64,000 bases of DNA from NCBI RefSeq assembly GCF_011170125.1, contig NZ_BLLN01000005.1:1364001-1428000 (forward strand). The letters are read 5' to 3'. The notes under the pieces were generated by a model. That model had not been told where the DNA came from. It made no database searches and saw only the letters and a list, made by a program, of their open reading frames with translations. Each line of letters begins with the position of its first letter. Position 1 is the first letter of the stretch. This document shows positions 35,015-43,850 of this stretch, one piece after another. The position numbers and the translations under genes were made by a program. This DNA is from Streptomyces diastaticus subsp. diastaticus (GTDB lineage Bacteria; Actinomycetota; Actinomycetes; Streptomycetales; Streptomycetaceae).

Positions 35015-35848
35015 CTACAGGTGACAGACAGAGCAGCCGGCCTCGTCGTCGTCAGAGTCGAGGGCGTCGGAAAGGACTTCCAGCAACGGCCTGTTGGGCT
35101 TGACGCGCTTCGCCGCACGCTCCAGCGCCGCCTGATGCTTGGCCTCGATCTCGTCCTTGCGCTCTATGAGTTCCGGCAGCGACTCGCCCTGCGACCAGGT
35201 GTAGTTGCGGCCCTTCATGGCGGTGTGTCGGTAGCGGACCTTCTCCTCGTACTCGACGGCGCGGTCGAAGAGGTCGGGGTGGCGTTCCTTGAGACCGACC
35301 CATTCGTGCTTGCGCTGGAAGAAGCAGAAGTAGCAGCCAGAGCGTGTGCGCCACTCGTAGTAGTCGGGCAGGCCGATGCCAGCCTCGTCGAGGATGCGCA
35401 TGACGCCGTCCTTGTCGATGCCGTCTTCACGGAAGGGAAAGACAGCATCGATATTCGGCTTGGTGCTGACGTAGCCGATGCGGTTCTCGTCGGCCCGGAT
35501 GGCGACGTAGGAGATGACCTTGTCGTCGCCGACCCAGTCCTCCAGGGGCTTGATCTTGAGATTCTTGGTGCACCAGCGCATCTGCGGACTGGGCAGGGTG
35601 CCCTGGTAGACCTCCATCCAGTGGTCGAAGTCCCGGTCGGCGTTGAGCCGCACGATGGACTTGCCGAGGGCAGCCTCCAGGCGGTTGAGGTACTCGTAGG
35701 TCTCGGGCAGTTCGGCGCCCGTGTCGCAGAAGAAGTACTCCATCTCCGGGACTCGGTTGCGCATGTAGACGGCGAGCGCCGAGGAGTCCTTTCCGCCGGA
35801 GATACCGAGCACGTGCCGGACCTTCTGGGTGTCGGCTCCGTCGGTCAT
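35015..35848 (-). CDS. sspD: SspD: PP-loop (PAPS-reductase-like) phosphorothioation enzyme
   Basis: 277 aa. The PP-loop SGGKDSSALA lies near residue 18, followed by FFCDTGAELPETYEYL. MRWCTKNLKIKPL and SGCYFCFFQRKHEW carry the cysteines, with a C-terminal CSVCHL. This matches the ATP-pyrophosphatase that activates DNA for sulfur insertion in the SspABCD pathway and is much shorter than DndC. The ATG overlaps the sspC stop by 4 bp (ATGA). Last gene of the leftward ssp operon; original terminator at 32923, now separated by two IS elements. Confidence 0.85.
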   Translation of the reverse strand: MTDGADTQKVRHVLGISGGKDSSALAVYMRNRVPEMEYFFCDTGAELPETYEYLNRLEAALGKSIVRLNADRDFDHWMEVYQGTLPSPQMRWCTKNLKIKPLEDWVGDDKVISYVAIRADENRIGYVSTKPNIDAVFPFREDGIDKDGVMRILDEAGIGLPDYYEWRTRSGCYFCFFQRKHEWVGLKERHPDLFDRAVEYEEKVRYRHTAMKGRNYTWSQGESLPELIERKDEIEAKHQAALERAAKRVKPNRPLLEVLSDALDSDDDEAGCSVCHL

Positions 35849-38800
35849 CCGTGTGCCTTCCTTTCACTCGCTGCTGCCGCGGCATCGGTCACACACTGGG
35901 CGAGGGCCGCGAGCAGGATCCTGGCTCCGTCCGGCCCGAGTGCCTTTTCGGCCTGCTTCAGGACGTCGGCGGCGAGGCTGTTGGCCTCACCGCGGGCCTG
36001 TTCCGGCACGTAGATCAGGGTGCGTTGCTCCACGCCGGCGCTGTCTGTCAAGGTCAACAACTGGGCGTCGAGTTTCTCTTCCCGGCCACGGACCTCGTTC
36101 CCTGCGTGATGCAGGTGCCCGACGCGGTCGAGAGCGGAAGCCATCGACCGGGCCTTCTGCGGGAAGACCTTGGCCTCGTGGTCGTCCCAGTCGCCGAGAG
36201 CGGAGTTGGTCAGCCGTACGACGATGGGTTCCAGCCAGTCGTCGTCCTCAAGGTCGTCGCTGAGGACGAAGTCGACGAAGCCGCGCAGTTCCGGGGTCAG
36301 TACCGCGTCGGCGAAGCCCCTCAGCCGGGCCGCGAGCTGTGCGCGCAGCTTCGGCAGTTCGGCCGGCAGGCGGAACTCCTCGGCGAGAACGCGCACGACC
36401 TGGGCACGCAGTTTGCTGTCGATGGCAACGAGTTCGTCCGCCGCCGCGGTAAGCCGTTCGACGTAGGTGTTCGCCGCTTCCGCATTGGCGCGTGTGCGGG
36501 CCGGGATCTCCGGCAGCCCGAGGGCCTTCGGCAGCGCGTGGAAGATCAGGTCGTCGGGATCCAGGGACCGGGCGATCGTGGTCCGCACGGTGCGGGCGTC
36601 GGCGGAGATGTTCTTGGTAGTGCGAGCGTACTTGTGCAGGTCTGCCACGCGCATGATCAAGGCGCTGGCCACGGACAGGAGGTCGGGGTTACGCAGGGCC
36701 TTGGAGCGCGGTGCCTCCACGCCGAGCGAGACCATCAGCTTCTTGATGATGCTGCCACGCTGGCCGTCTCCGGCCGGCGTGTACTTCGCTGAGAAGCGTC
36801 CCGGACCCTTGACGAGGCGCTCAACGACGTCGATGGTCAGCCGGGGAAGGTAGGTGCCTTCCTCGAACAGGGCGACATCGTGGCGACGGATGAGCAGGGC
36901 CGGGATCAGGAAGACCGGCACCACGCCGGCCTTGAGCCCGAACGGCGGGCTCATTAGGACCCGGATGACCTCTTCCATGCTGACCCGCTCGGTGGCCCCG
37001 GTCAGTACCTCGTTGAGGGCGTTCCAGGCCGGCTGGGCGTGCTCGTGGTCCTCGCCAGGCGGGGAGAAACCGTATGGGAGCAGGCTCTCCTGCTGGCTCT
37101 CGGCCTGGACCACCCCGTTCTCGCGGTGTAGGCCGAGGTAGGCCAGGACACCGTGGTAGATGGCCCGTTCGGCCTTGTACCCGGTGAGGCCGAGGTTCTC
37201 CTCGCCTGAGGCGGAGAGCATGGCCGTCAGCAGTATGCCGCGGGCCTGGGCGGCCTGGCTGGTCAAGACGTGCCGACCGAGCATCTCGTTGCGGATGTGC
37301 GGGGTGTGCGGGTACACCGATTCACAGGCAAGGGAGACCAGGCCGCTCAGGCTGCGGGCCGTCAAGCCGGAAGCGGCGGGTTCCTCGCCCGGGGCGATGC
37401 CGGTGTGCCACAGGCTCCAGGACGCGTCAGAGGATGGCGGATAGAAGGCGTCCTGCAGCAGCTCCAGCAGCTCGGCCTCAGCCTGCACGAGCCGCTCCAT
37501 GACTTCCCGCCGGGCGACGTGGTCGATGTCCTGCTGGACGCTGAGTTCTTTCAGCGCGACGAGGTAGGTGGCCGTGGCCAGCACCATGTCGGGGTCGGGG
37601 GTGGTGCCCACGAGTACAGGCAGAGGCGAGTGGACGTTGGGCCGGTCTGCGTCAGTGCCGAAGTGGAAGACGACGAGGCCGTCGGCAGGCTCCCTCAACT
37701 CATCCGGGGCGGCGATGGTCTTGGTCTCCGGGCCGCTGACCACGGTATAGAACACGCGCATCATGCCGGTGACCTGGCTGTGGCGGCTGGCCACGAATGC
37801 CTGCGGAACGAGACTGCCGAGCCGATTGATGACCGCAGCGTCATTCAAGTGGCTGATGGTTTCCTTGAGCCTACCGTCGATGTCGACGTCCGTGCCCTGC
37901 CAGACCCGGTACTCCCCGCTGAACTCACGGTGGACCACGAAGCCTCGGCGCACGAGGTCGGCGAGCCGCTCTTCGAGTGCTGTGAAGGCGTCGGAGTCGG
38001 CGACGTCTGTGGGGTCGTGGAGGGCGAAGTGGATCATCGGGGCGGTGGCGCTGAGGGCCCCGTCGGAGTCGATCAGATTGAGAACGCCGATGGTCTTCAG
38101 TACGTCCTGGTCGACATCGGGGAGGCCATTGGCGTCCCGGATGCGTGAGTCGACCTCGATCCACTTGCTCGCGTTGGCGGAGGCGAGCAGGGTGGTGCGC
38201 CCGGAGTTGAGGAAGTAGTCGTACAGCTGCGGCAGCCGCACCGAGCTGGCATGCTCCGCCTTCGCCGTGCTGTGCTGGGCCAGCGAGTGGCGGACGGTGT
38301 TGGGCTCCCCGCTGTTGAGGAAGCCCGACAGGCTGCGGTCGTGCTGGCCGATCTGGGCGGCAAGGATCGGTGCGGCCAGGGCCGTGATGGGATGCAGCGG
38401 GTAGAGGTCGGCGAAGTGGTCGGGGCCGAGTTCAGCGAGAACGCCGAGACCGTGTTGAATCCAGATCTCCGCGGATGCCTCGGCGCAGGCGTTGATCAGG
38501 GCCTGCCCCGCAGAGTTGACGGCCGAGCGGTCGAGGCGGCGGCGCAGCAGGTGCAGGGAGTCGCCGTGGTGGGGAACGAAGGTGATGTCTTCGAAGCGCC
38601 CCTGGATCTTGGCCCATTCGCGGGTCTTGAGTTCGCTGGACCGTGAGGCGTAGTCCATGAACGACAGATGCTGCAAGGTCATCAGGTAGACGGGCAGCCC
38701 GTTTGGGCCAGCCGCCTTCTCGGCGAGTTCCTGCAGCAGGAACAGATCATGCTGGGCGTCGGCGAACTCGTTGTGTCCGGCCAAATGTTCCAGCGTCTTG

Positions 38801-39423
38801 CCGAACTCGTCGATGACGAGGAGCAGAGGCTGCCGTCCGTCCGCCGTCAGAGCCGTGACGGCGCCGAGAATCTCCTTGGCCCCGGCCCGGTCCGGGTCGG
38901 CGCACGCCTCTAGGGCGGCGGCGATGGCCTTCGGGACGCGTTTGCCCCAGCGCCGTTCCGCCGCCGTGTGCAGAGCGCGGGAGAGGGTGGCAACTACGGA
39001 TTCGCGGCGCGCGGTGGCCACGCCGCCGAGGAACCCGTCGGGGGCGATGGCATCACGGGCTGCGGCCAGGCGCTGAGCGAGGGCGGGGCTGGCCTCTTCG
39101 AGGATGCGCTCGGCCTCGCCGCGCCGCTTGGCATCCCGCCCCAGCAGAGCGTCGATGATGTTGGACAGGGTGGACTTGCCGGAGCCGTAGGGGCCGGTGA
39201 ACGACCAGGCGCGGGTCCGCCGTTGGTCGGCCAGAGCACTCGCGATGCGTTCCAGGACGTCGACGGCCCGGGCGCCGACGTAGGGGTCGTGCAGCGCGTC
39301 CTCGACGTCTCGTTCGAGGTTGGTCGAGCGCATCTGGGAGCCGACGAGTTCGATGCCGGCGGGGAACTGCGGGGCGGAGGTCGTCGGGCTACCCGGGGTC
39401 CGCGTGGGAGTTGCGGTGGTCAC
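35845..39423 (-). CDS. sspC: SspC: large P-loop ATPase of the phosphorothioation system
   Basis: 1192 aa. Walker A GPYGSGKSTLSNIIDALL is near residue 80, and Walker B PLLLVIDEFGKTLEHLAG near 215. The remainder is helical without recognised motifs. Position between an SspB (DUF4007) and an SspD homologue, with 4-bp overlaps on both sides (GTGA and ATGA), identifies it as the ATPase SspC. The start is a GTG at 39423. Reported partners form the DNA-modification complex; this is family knowledge. Confidence 0.85.
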   Translation of the reverse strand: MTTATPTRTPGSPTTSAPQFPAGIELVGSQMRSTNLERDVEDALHDPYVGARAVDVLERIASALADQRRTRAWSFTGPYGSGKSTLSNIIDALLGRDAKRRGEAERILEEASPALAQRLAAARDAIAPDGFLGGVATARRESVVATLSRALHTAAERRWGKRVPKAIAAALEACADPDRAGAKEILGAVTALTADGRQPLLLVIDEFGKTLEHLAGHNEFADAQHDLFLLQELAEKAAGPNGLPVYLMTLQHLSFMDYASRSSELKTREWAKIQGRFEDITFVPHHGDSLHLLRRRLDRSAVNSAGQALINACAEASAEIWIQHGLGVLAELGPDHFADLYPLHPITALAAPILAAQIGQHDRSLSGFLNSGEPNTVRHSLAQHSTAKAEHASSVRLPQLYDYFLNSGRTTLLASANASKWIEVDSRIRDANGLPDVDQDVLKTIGVLNLIDSDGALSATAPMIHFALHDPTDVADSDAFTALEERLADLVRRGFVVHREFSGEYRVWQGTDVDIDGRLKETISHLNDAAVINRLGSLVPQAFVASRHSQVTGMMRVFYTVVSGPETKTIAAPDELREPADGLVVFHFGTDADRPNVHSPLPVLVGTTPDPDMVLATATYLVALKELSVQQDIDHVARREVMERLVQAEAELLELLQDAFYPPSSDASWSLWHTGIAPGEEPAASGLTARSLSGLVSLACESVYPHTPHIRNEMLGRHVLTSQAAQARGILLTAMLSASGEENLGLTGYKAERAIYHGVLAYLGLHRENGVVQAESQQESLLPYGFSPPGEDHEHAQPAWNALNEVLTGATERVSMEEVIRVLMSPPFGLKAGVVPVFLIPALLIRRHDVALFEEGTYLPRLTIDVVERLVKGPGRFSAKYTPAGDGQRGSIIKKLMVSLGVEAPRSKALRNPDLLSVASALIMRVADLHKYARTTKNISADARTVRTTIARSLDPDDLIFHALPKALGLPEIPARTRANAEAANTYVERLTAAADELVAIDSKLRAQVVRVLAEEFRLPAELPKLRAQLAARLRGFADAVLTPELRGFVDFVLSDDLEDDDWLEPIVVRLTNSALGDWDDHEAKVFPQKARSMASALDRVGHLHHAGNEVRGREEKLDAQLLTLTDSAGVEQRTLIYVPEQARGEANSLAADVLKQAEKALGPDGARILLAALAQCVTDAAAAASERKAHG

Positions 39424-40532
39424 GCGGTCTCCTCAGCAAAGAGTGTCTCGGTGGTGTCGGCCGTGTCTGTGGCGTCCGTGGCCTTCGTGGTGAGTTCCTT
39501 CTGCTCGGCCTCGGCGAGCTTGGGGAACTCGGCGGCCCACTCCTCACGAGTGGGGAAGCCAGGGCGGCGGGTGACGAAGTCGTACTGCTCGTCGAGCACT
39601 TCCCAGGCCAGATCGAAGGGATCGGCCGTGAAGGCGAGGCTGCGCTGTCCCACGGCCTCGGTCAGGTCGAGCTGCGGGTGGTCCGCGGCGACCTTCTGCA
39701 GCGCCATGACGATCTCGTTCTCCCGGACGCGGAAGGCGCGCCCCGGGGAGCCCGGCTCGTTGGCGAGACGGGCCACGGAGATTGAGTTGGCCTGGCGGGA
39801 GAACTTGGCGGCGTAGTCGAGGCAGGCATAGGCCAGGACCCGGGCGGGCAGCGAGGTACGGTGCCCGCTGGTGAACTGCCACTCGGCATTTCCGCGCGTC
39901 CCGACAAAGGTGAGCAGGTCAAGGTCACGGAAGGGGCATGCGAGCAGGTCCTCGTAACTGCCCGGCGAGCCCGCCTTCTCCGGGGCGCTGCGCGCGTACA
40001 TCTTGGTGAGGCACTCGATGTCCTTGACGATCGACGCCTCCTCCGGACTCTTGTCGTAGGAGAAGTTCACATGACGGGTGACCACCTGCGTCATGTCCGC
40101 GACCGTGAATCGGGAGAACGGCGCGAGATGGAAGGCCGTGTACCAGGCCGGCGCCCAGCTCTTGGCCCCGGGACGGGACGAGACCAACCACCAGTGCAGC
40201 AGCCACAGGCTGCCGTTCTCCTCCAGATACGGATCCGCGCCGTCCTCATCGAGGAGCCAGCGGGCCTCCCAAGTGGGATAGGAGAACTTGGCTTGTGTGC
40301 CCTTCGTGGGCGAGTGCTCACGGGTGAGCTTGAACGCCCGCGACCAATAGCGCATGGAGTAGACCATGTTCTTGCCCACACCGAACCGCACCGGCGCGTC
40401 GACCGCGAGGAACGCACCCTGATCGCGTTTGACCTGCATGTACGCCTTGTGCAGCCAGCCGAAGCGGGGCGCGAACGTTTCGTGTCGCGCGAAGGAATAA
40501 AGGGCGGCTTCCCCAAGCCGGCTGTCTGACAT
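39420..40532 (-). CDS. sspB: SspB: DUF4007 protein of the phosphorothioation system
   Basis: 370 aa. The N-terminal FARHETFAPRFGWLHKAYM is the DUF4007 signature. SspB homologues nick DNA to allow sulfur entry on one strand (family knowledge). ATG 40532 has AGAGAGG upstream; the open frame extends far further but overlaps the intergenic region and sspA, so this start is chosen. The C-terminal 40 residues are rich in T/A/E/K. It overlaps sspC by 4 bp and lies 59 bp after sspA. Confidence 0.87.
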   Translation of the reverse strand: MSDSRLGEAALYSFARHETFAPRFGWLHKAYMQVKRDQGAFLAVDAPVRFGVGKNMVYSMRYWSRAFKLTREHSPTKGTQAKFSYPTWEARWLLDEDGADPYLEENGSLWLLHWWLVSSRPGAKSWAPAWYTAFHLAPFSRFTVADMTQVVTRHVNFSYDKSPEEASIVKDIECLTKMYARSAPEKAGSPGSYEDLLACPFRDLDLLTFVGTRGNAEWQFTSGHRTSLPARVLAYACLDYAAKFSRQANSISVARLANEPGSPGRAFRVRENEIVMALQKVAADHPQLDLTEAVGQRSLAFTADPFDLAWEVLDEQYDFVTRRPGFPTREEWAAEFPKLAEAEQKELTTKATDATDTADTTETLFAEETA

Positions 40533-40591
40533 CCGGGACCTCTCTGTGTCCAATGCGATTGCTCTAACGACGTTGATAAACGGGGTAACGG

Positions 40592-41767
40592 TCAGCGGGC
40601 TCCGTCGGCTTCGGCCAGCGCGGCCCGAACCTGCGTCACGGCGCGTTTGACGGCCTGCGCGGCGTACTCGATTTCGGCATCCGTGGTGGCGTAACCCAGC
40701 GAGAAGCGGATCGTGCTGTCGGCGTCCGCCCGGGACAGCCCCATCGCCAGGAGCACGTGGCTCGGCGTCGGAGCGCCGGACGCGCACGCGCTGCCCTCCG
40801 AGGCAGCGACATCGGGCATGGCCGCCAGGACCGCGTCCGCGGGCACCCCAGGAAAAGTAATGCTCGTCACACCGGGCAGGCGCTGATCGCGCCGGCCGTT
40901 GATACGGCAGCCGGGCAGGGCGCCGGCGACCAGGCATTCGAGGCGGTCACGCAGGGCTGCGACCCGCTCGGCCTCCTCGCCGAGGCCGCGCGCCGCAGCC
41001 TCGGCCGCTGCTCCCGTGCCGATGATCCCTGCCACGTTCAGCGTGCCCGCGCGCCAGCCCCGCTCCTGTCCGCCGCCCACGAGGAGCGGCCGGTGCGGAA
41101 GTGGGGACCCACGCCGCACATACAAGGCACCGACTCCCTGCGGCCCGCCGAACTTGTGGGCAGACAGCGACAAAAGGTCGACGTCGAGTTCAGCGACGTC
41201 CACGGGGAGGCGGCCGATGAGCTGCGTGGCGTCCGTGTGGACGAGTGCACCGGCTTCACGGGCCGCCTTGGCCACGACGCGGAGATCGGTCAGGACACCG
41301 GTCTCGTTGTTCGCCGCCATCAGGGAGACCATTCCCCCTCGACGCACCGCGAAGACCTGATCGAGGGCGTCTAGCTCCACCAGGCCGTCACCACCGACCG
41401 GCAGGAGCACAAGATCCTCGGGGCTCCTGACAGTAACCGCGCGGGCTGTCTCCAGCACAGCCGGATGCTCGACAGGGCTTGTGATTAGGGGACTTCCGGC
41501 AGTGAACGCGGCCCGCAGGGCCAGATTGTTCGCTTCTGTCGCCCCAGAGGTAAAGATGATCTCGCCGGGCGAGCAGCCGAGGAGGTTGGCTAGCTGCCGG
41601 CGTGCGGCGTCGACCCGATGAGCCGCCTGCCGTCCGGGGTGGTGCATGCTTGAGGCGTTGCCGACCGATTGCATGGCCTCGACGACAGCCGCGAGGGCCT
41701 CGGGCCGGATCGGAGCGGTGGCATTGTAGTCAAAATAGGGCATATCAGGACCATTCAGCTCGCTCAT
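40592..41767 (-). CDS. sspA: SspA: cysteine desulfurase
   Basis: 391-aa IscS/NifS-class PLP enzyme. YFDYNATAPIRPEAL start, ATEANNLAL, ANNETGVLTDL, HTDATQLIGRLP, the PLP lysine in LLSLSAHKFGGPQGVG, and the persulfide cysteine in EGSACASGAPTPSHV. ATG 41767 has GAGGTGG at a good distance; the frame continues upstream to 41845 over an inverted repeat and is not used. First gene of the ssp operon, supplying sulfur. Confidence 0.92.
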   Translation of the reverse strand: MSELNGPDMPYFDYNATAPIRPEALAAVVEAMQSVGNASSMHHPGRQAAHRVDAARRQLANLLGCSPGEIIFTSGATEANNLALRAAFTAGSPLITSPVEHPAVLETARAVTVRSPEDLVLLPVGGDGLVELDALDQVFAVRRGGMVSLMAANNETGVLTDLRVVAKAAREAGALVHTDATQLIGRLPVDVAELDVDLLSLSAHKFGGPQGVGALYVRRGSPLPHRPLLVGGGQERGWRAGTLNVAGIIGTGAAAEAAARGLGEEAERVAALRDRLECLVAGALPGCRINGRRDQRLPGVTSITFPGVPADAVLAAMPDVAASEGSACASGAPTPSHVLLAMGLSRADADSTIRFSLGYATTDAEIEYAAQAVKRAVTQVRAALAEADGAR

Positions 41768-41807
41768 CGTCTGCCACCTCACCTCGCTCGTGTCGCACAC
41801 CAATGTA

Positions 41808-41851
41808 CTGCTGGTGGAAAGCTCGCCCCGCATCCGGGGTTCCACCAGCAG
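41808..41851. promoter_or_regulatory. 12-bp inverted repeat at the sspA promoter
   Basis: CTGCTGGTGGAA and its complement enclose CCCCG/CGGGG, with a TACATT -10-like hexamer just downstream on the minus strand. It can be an operator for the ssp operon or a leader hairpin. Confidence 0.6.
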
Positions 41852-42224
41852 CTCGCCGTGATCCTATCCGCGAGCCTAGATCCACTCTTTGAATCACTCG
41901 AACGCGTGGTGTCGTAAGCCGCTATCGAATGCATGTTCTATGTTGCACGCCTCGCGCGCGGGCGCACGCTGCAAGCTCCGTTTCGGTGGCCGGGAAGTCG
42001 GGCAGCTGCGTGGCCAATTGCCGCCCCTGGCTGGGCTTTTAGTCTGATGGTGCTCCTGTTGTCAGTGGTCCCGTTTAGGGTGGTCCGCACGCTGCAACGC
42101 CGCAGATCTGCACGTTGAAGCGCTGCTTGGTGTGCGTCGAGCTGGGGGAGGAACTTCACGATGTTGGTCGGTCCTGTGCGAGCGGCTCACGGCTTGCCGT
42201 CAGCCGCATCGGTCAGGTGAGGCT
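41852..42224. promoter_or_regulatory. Divergent control region between ssp operon and helicase operon
   Basis: About 370 bp without a supported gene. On the plus strand TTGTCAGTGGTCCCG near 42060 resembles the start of the shared TTGTCAGT element seen upstream of two other genes in the locus. Confidence 0.5.
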
Positions 42225-43850
42225 GTGACGACGTGGTCACCGGGAATGCCCTTCGAGGCAGTCCTGGCAAACGCCCCCATGGACTACATCCGCCGGCACC
42301 TCGGCAAGGAGCTGTGCGGCCTCCTCGACCTCGTCGACGGAGGCACGGCGGGTAATGAGCGGTTGCGAGCCGTCGCTGCGATCGCGATCGACGCCGAGCT
42401 CCTGGTCGCGGAGGAGGACGAGCGCGCCGTACTGCTCGGCCTCATTCCCGGACCCAAGCAGGCGGAACTGGCGCAACGGCTCGGGTCGCTGGGTGACGAG
42501 CAACCGCTGGAGTACCTGCAGACGCTTAAGTGGACTCCTGACGAGCGCAGGGAGCTTCTGGAATTCTTCGGCTTCACCGTCGAGCGCGCACAGCCTCAAC
42601 TACCGCCCTTCAAGCGGGAGACAGCACCCGACTACGCTCTGTTCCCCCATCAGCTCCGCGCGGCGCGCCGGGTCAAGGAGCTGCTGTACGACGGCCCCCG
42701 CCGGGCCGTGCTCCATCTGCCCACGGGTGTGGGCAAGACGCGGACCGGCATGAGCATGATCTGCGACCACCTGCGGCAGCACGGGCCCGCCCTGGTGGTG
42801 TGGCTGGCCCACGGGCAGGAACTGCTGGAGCAGGCCGCGGCCGAGTTCGAGCGCGCCTGGAGCAAGGTCGGCGACCGCCCTCTGCCGGTCCTCCGCGTAT
42901 GGGGCAGCGCTTCCCCGGACCTCGCGGACGTGACCGACGGACTGGTCGTCCTCGGGCTGGAGAAGGCCGTCTCAACCGCCAAATCCGACCCACAGTTCCT
43001 GCGTACCCTGGCCGCCCGCAGCACTCTGACCGTGTTCGACGAGGCACATCAGATCATCGCCCCCACGTTTCAGGGCGTGGTGGACGACCTGACAGTACGT
43101 CACGACTCCAGCCTGCTGGGCCTCACCGCGACCCCGGGTCGCACGTGGGCGGACATCGCCAAGGACGAGGAACTCGCCGACTTCTTCTCCCGCCAGAAGG
43201 TCATGCTGGAGATCGAGGGCTACACGAATCCCGTGACAGCCCTCATCGACCAGGGCTACCTGGCCAAACCGATCATGCGCACGGTGGCCGCGGAAGCCGG
43301 TATGCATCTGTCGGCCCGGGATCAGCAGAACCTGGCGCGAGCGTTCGAGATCCCGGACAGCATCATCGCCGAGCTCGCGAAGGACGAGCAGTGGAACCTC
43401 AAGGTTGTCCAGACGATCATGGAGCTGCTTGAGAAGCAGCACCGGCGCATCCTCGTGTTCGCGGCATCGGTGCAGCACTGCCGACTCATCGCGTCTGTGC
43501 TGTCCGCGGCCGGCCTCGACGCGGTATTCGTGACCGGCGAGTCCTCGCCGCGGCACCGAAGCGACGCTATCCGTCGTTTCAAGAGCGCGGCGCGGCGCCC
43601 GATGATCCTGTGCAACTTCGGAGTCCTGACTACAGGCTTCGACGCGCCGGCGGCCAGCGCCGCCGTCATCGCCCGGCCGACCAAGTCCCTGGTGTTGTAC
43701 AGCCAGATGGTCGGCCGGGTCATCCGCGGCCCCAAGGCTGGCGGAACCGAAACCTGCGAGATCGTCACCGTCGTCGACCCGGAGCTCCCCGGGTTCGGCG
43801 ACGTCGCCGAAGCATTCACCAACTGGGAAGACGTATGGGAGACAGCGTGA
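42225..43850 (+). CDS. SF2 DEAD/DEAH-box helicase
   Basis: 541 aa. GTG 42225 with AGGTGAGG upstream. The N-terminal about 140 aa are helical and unrecognised. Then motif I HLPTGVGKTRTGMSMI, DEAH box VFDEAHQII, motif III GLTATPGRTW, and the C-terminal RecA domain with FVTGESSPRHRSDAIRRF and motif VI QMVGRVIRGP. First gene of a tightly overlapping operon divergent from sspABCD. With the GHKL and PLD genes it is the likely restriction/effector half of the phosphorothioate system, comparable in role to SspFGH; the one-to-one mapping is uncertain. Confidence 0.85.
   Translation: MTTWSPGMPFEAVLANAPMDYIRRHLGKELCGLLDLVDGGTAGNERLRAVAAIAIDAELLVAEEDERAVLLGLIPGPKQAELAQRLGSLGDEQPLEYLQTLKWTPDERRELLEFFGFTVERAQPQLPPFKRETAPDYALFPHQLRAARRVKELLYDGPRRAVLHLPTGVGKTRTGMSMICDHLRQHGPALVVWLAHGQELLEQAAAEFERAWSKVGDRPLPVLRVWGSASPDLADVTDGLVVLGLEKAVSTAKSDPQFLRTLAARSTLTVFDEAHQIIAPTFQGVVDDLTVRHDSSLLGLTATPGRTWADIAKDEELADFFSRQKVMLEIEGYTNPVTALIDQGYLAKPIMRTVAAEAGMHLSARDQQNLARAFEIPDSIIAELAKDEQWNLKVVQTIMELLEKQHRRILVFAASVQHCRLIASVLSAAGLDAVFVTGESSPRHRSDAIRRFKSAARRPMILCNFGVLTTGFDAPAASAAVIARPTKSLVLYSQMVGRVIRGPKAGGTETCEIVTVVDPELPGFGDVAEAFTNWEDVWETA

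Noticed and set aside
35015..35848. Assignment as DndC
   Set aside because: At 277 aa it is much shorter than DndC, and the neighbours are DUF4007 and SspC-type ATPase genes, not DndD/DndE, so SspD fits better.
40533..40937. N-terminal extension of SspB to 40937
   Set aside because: It would overlap sspA, is Arg/Gly-rich without structure, and a good RBS precedes the ATG at 40532.
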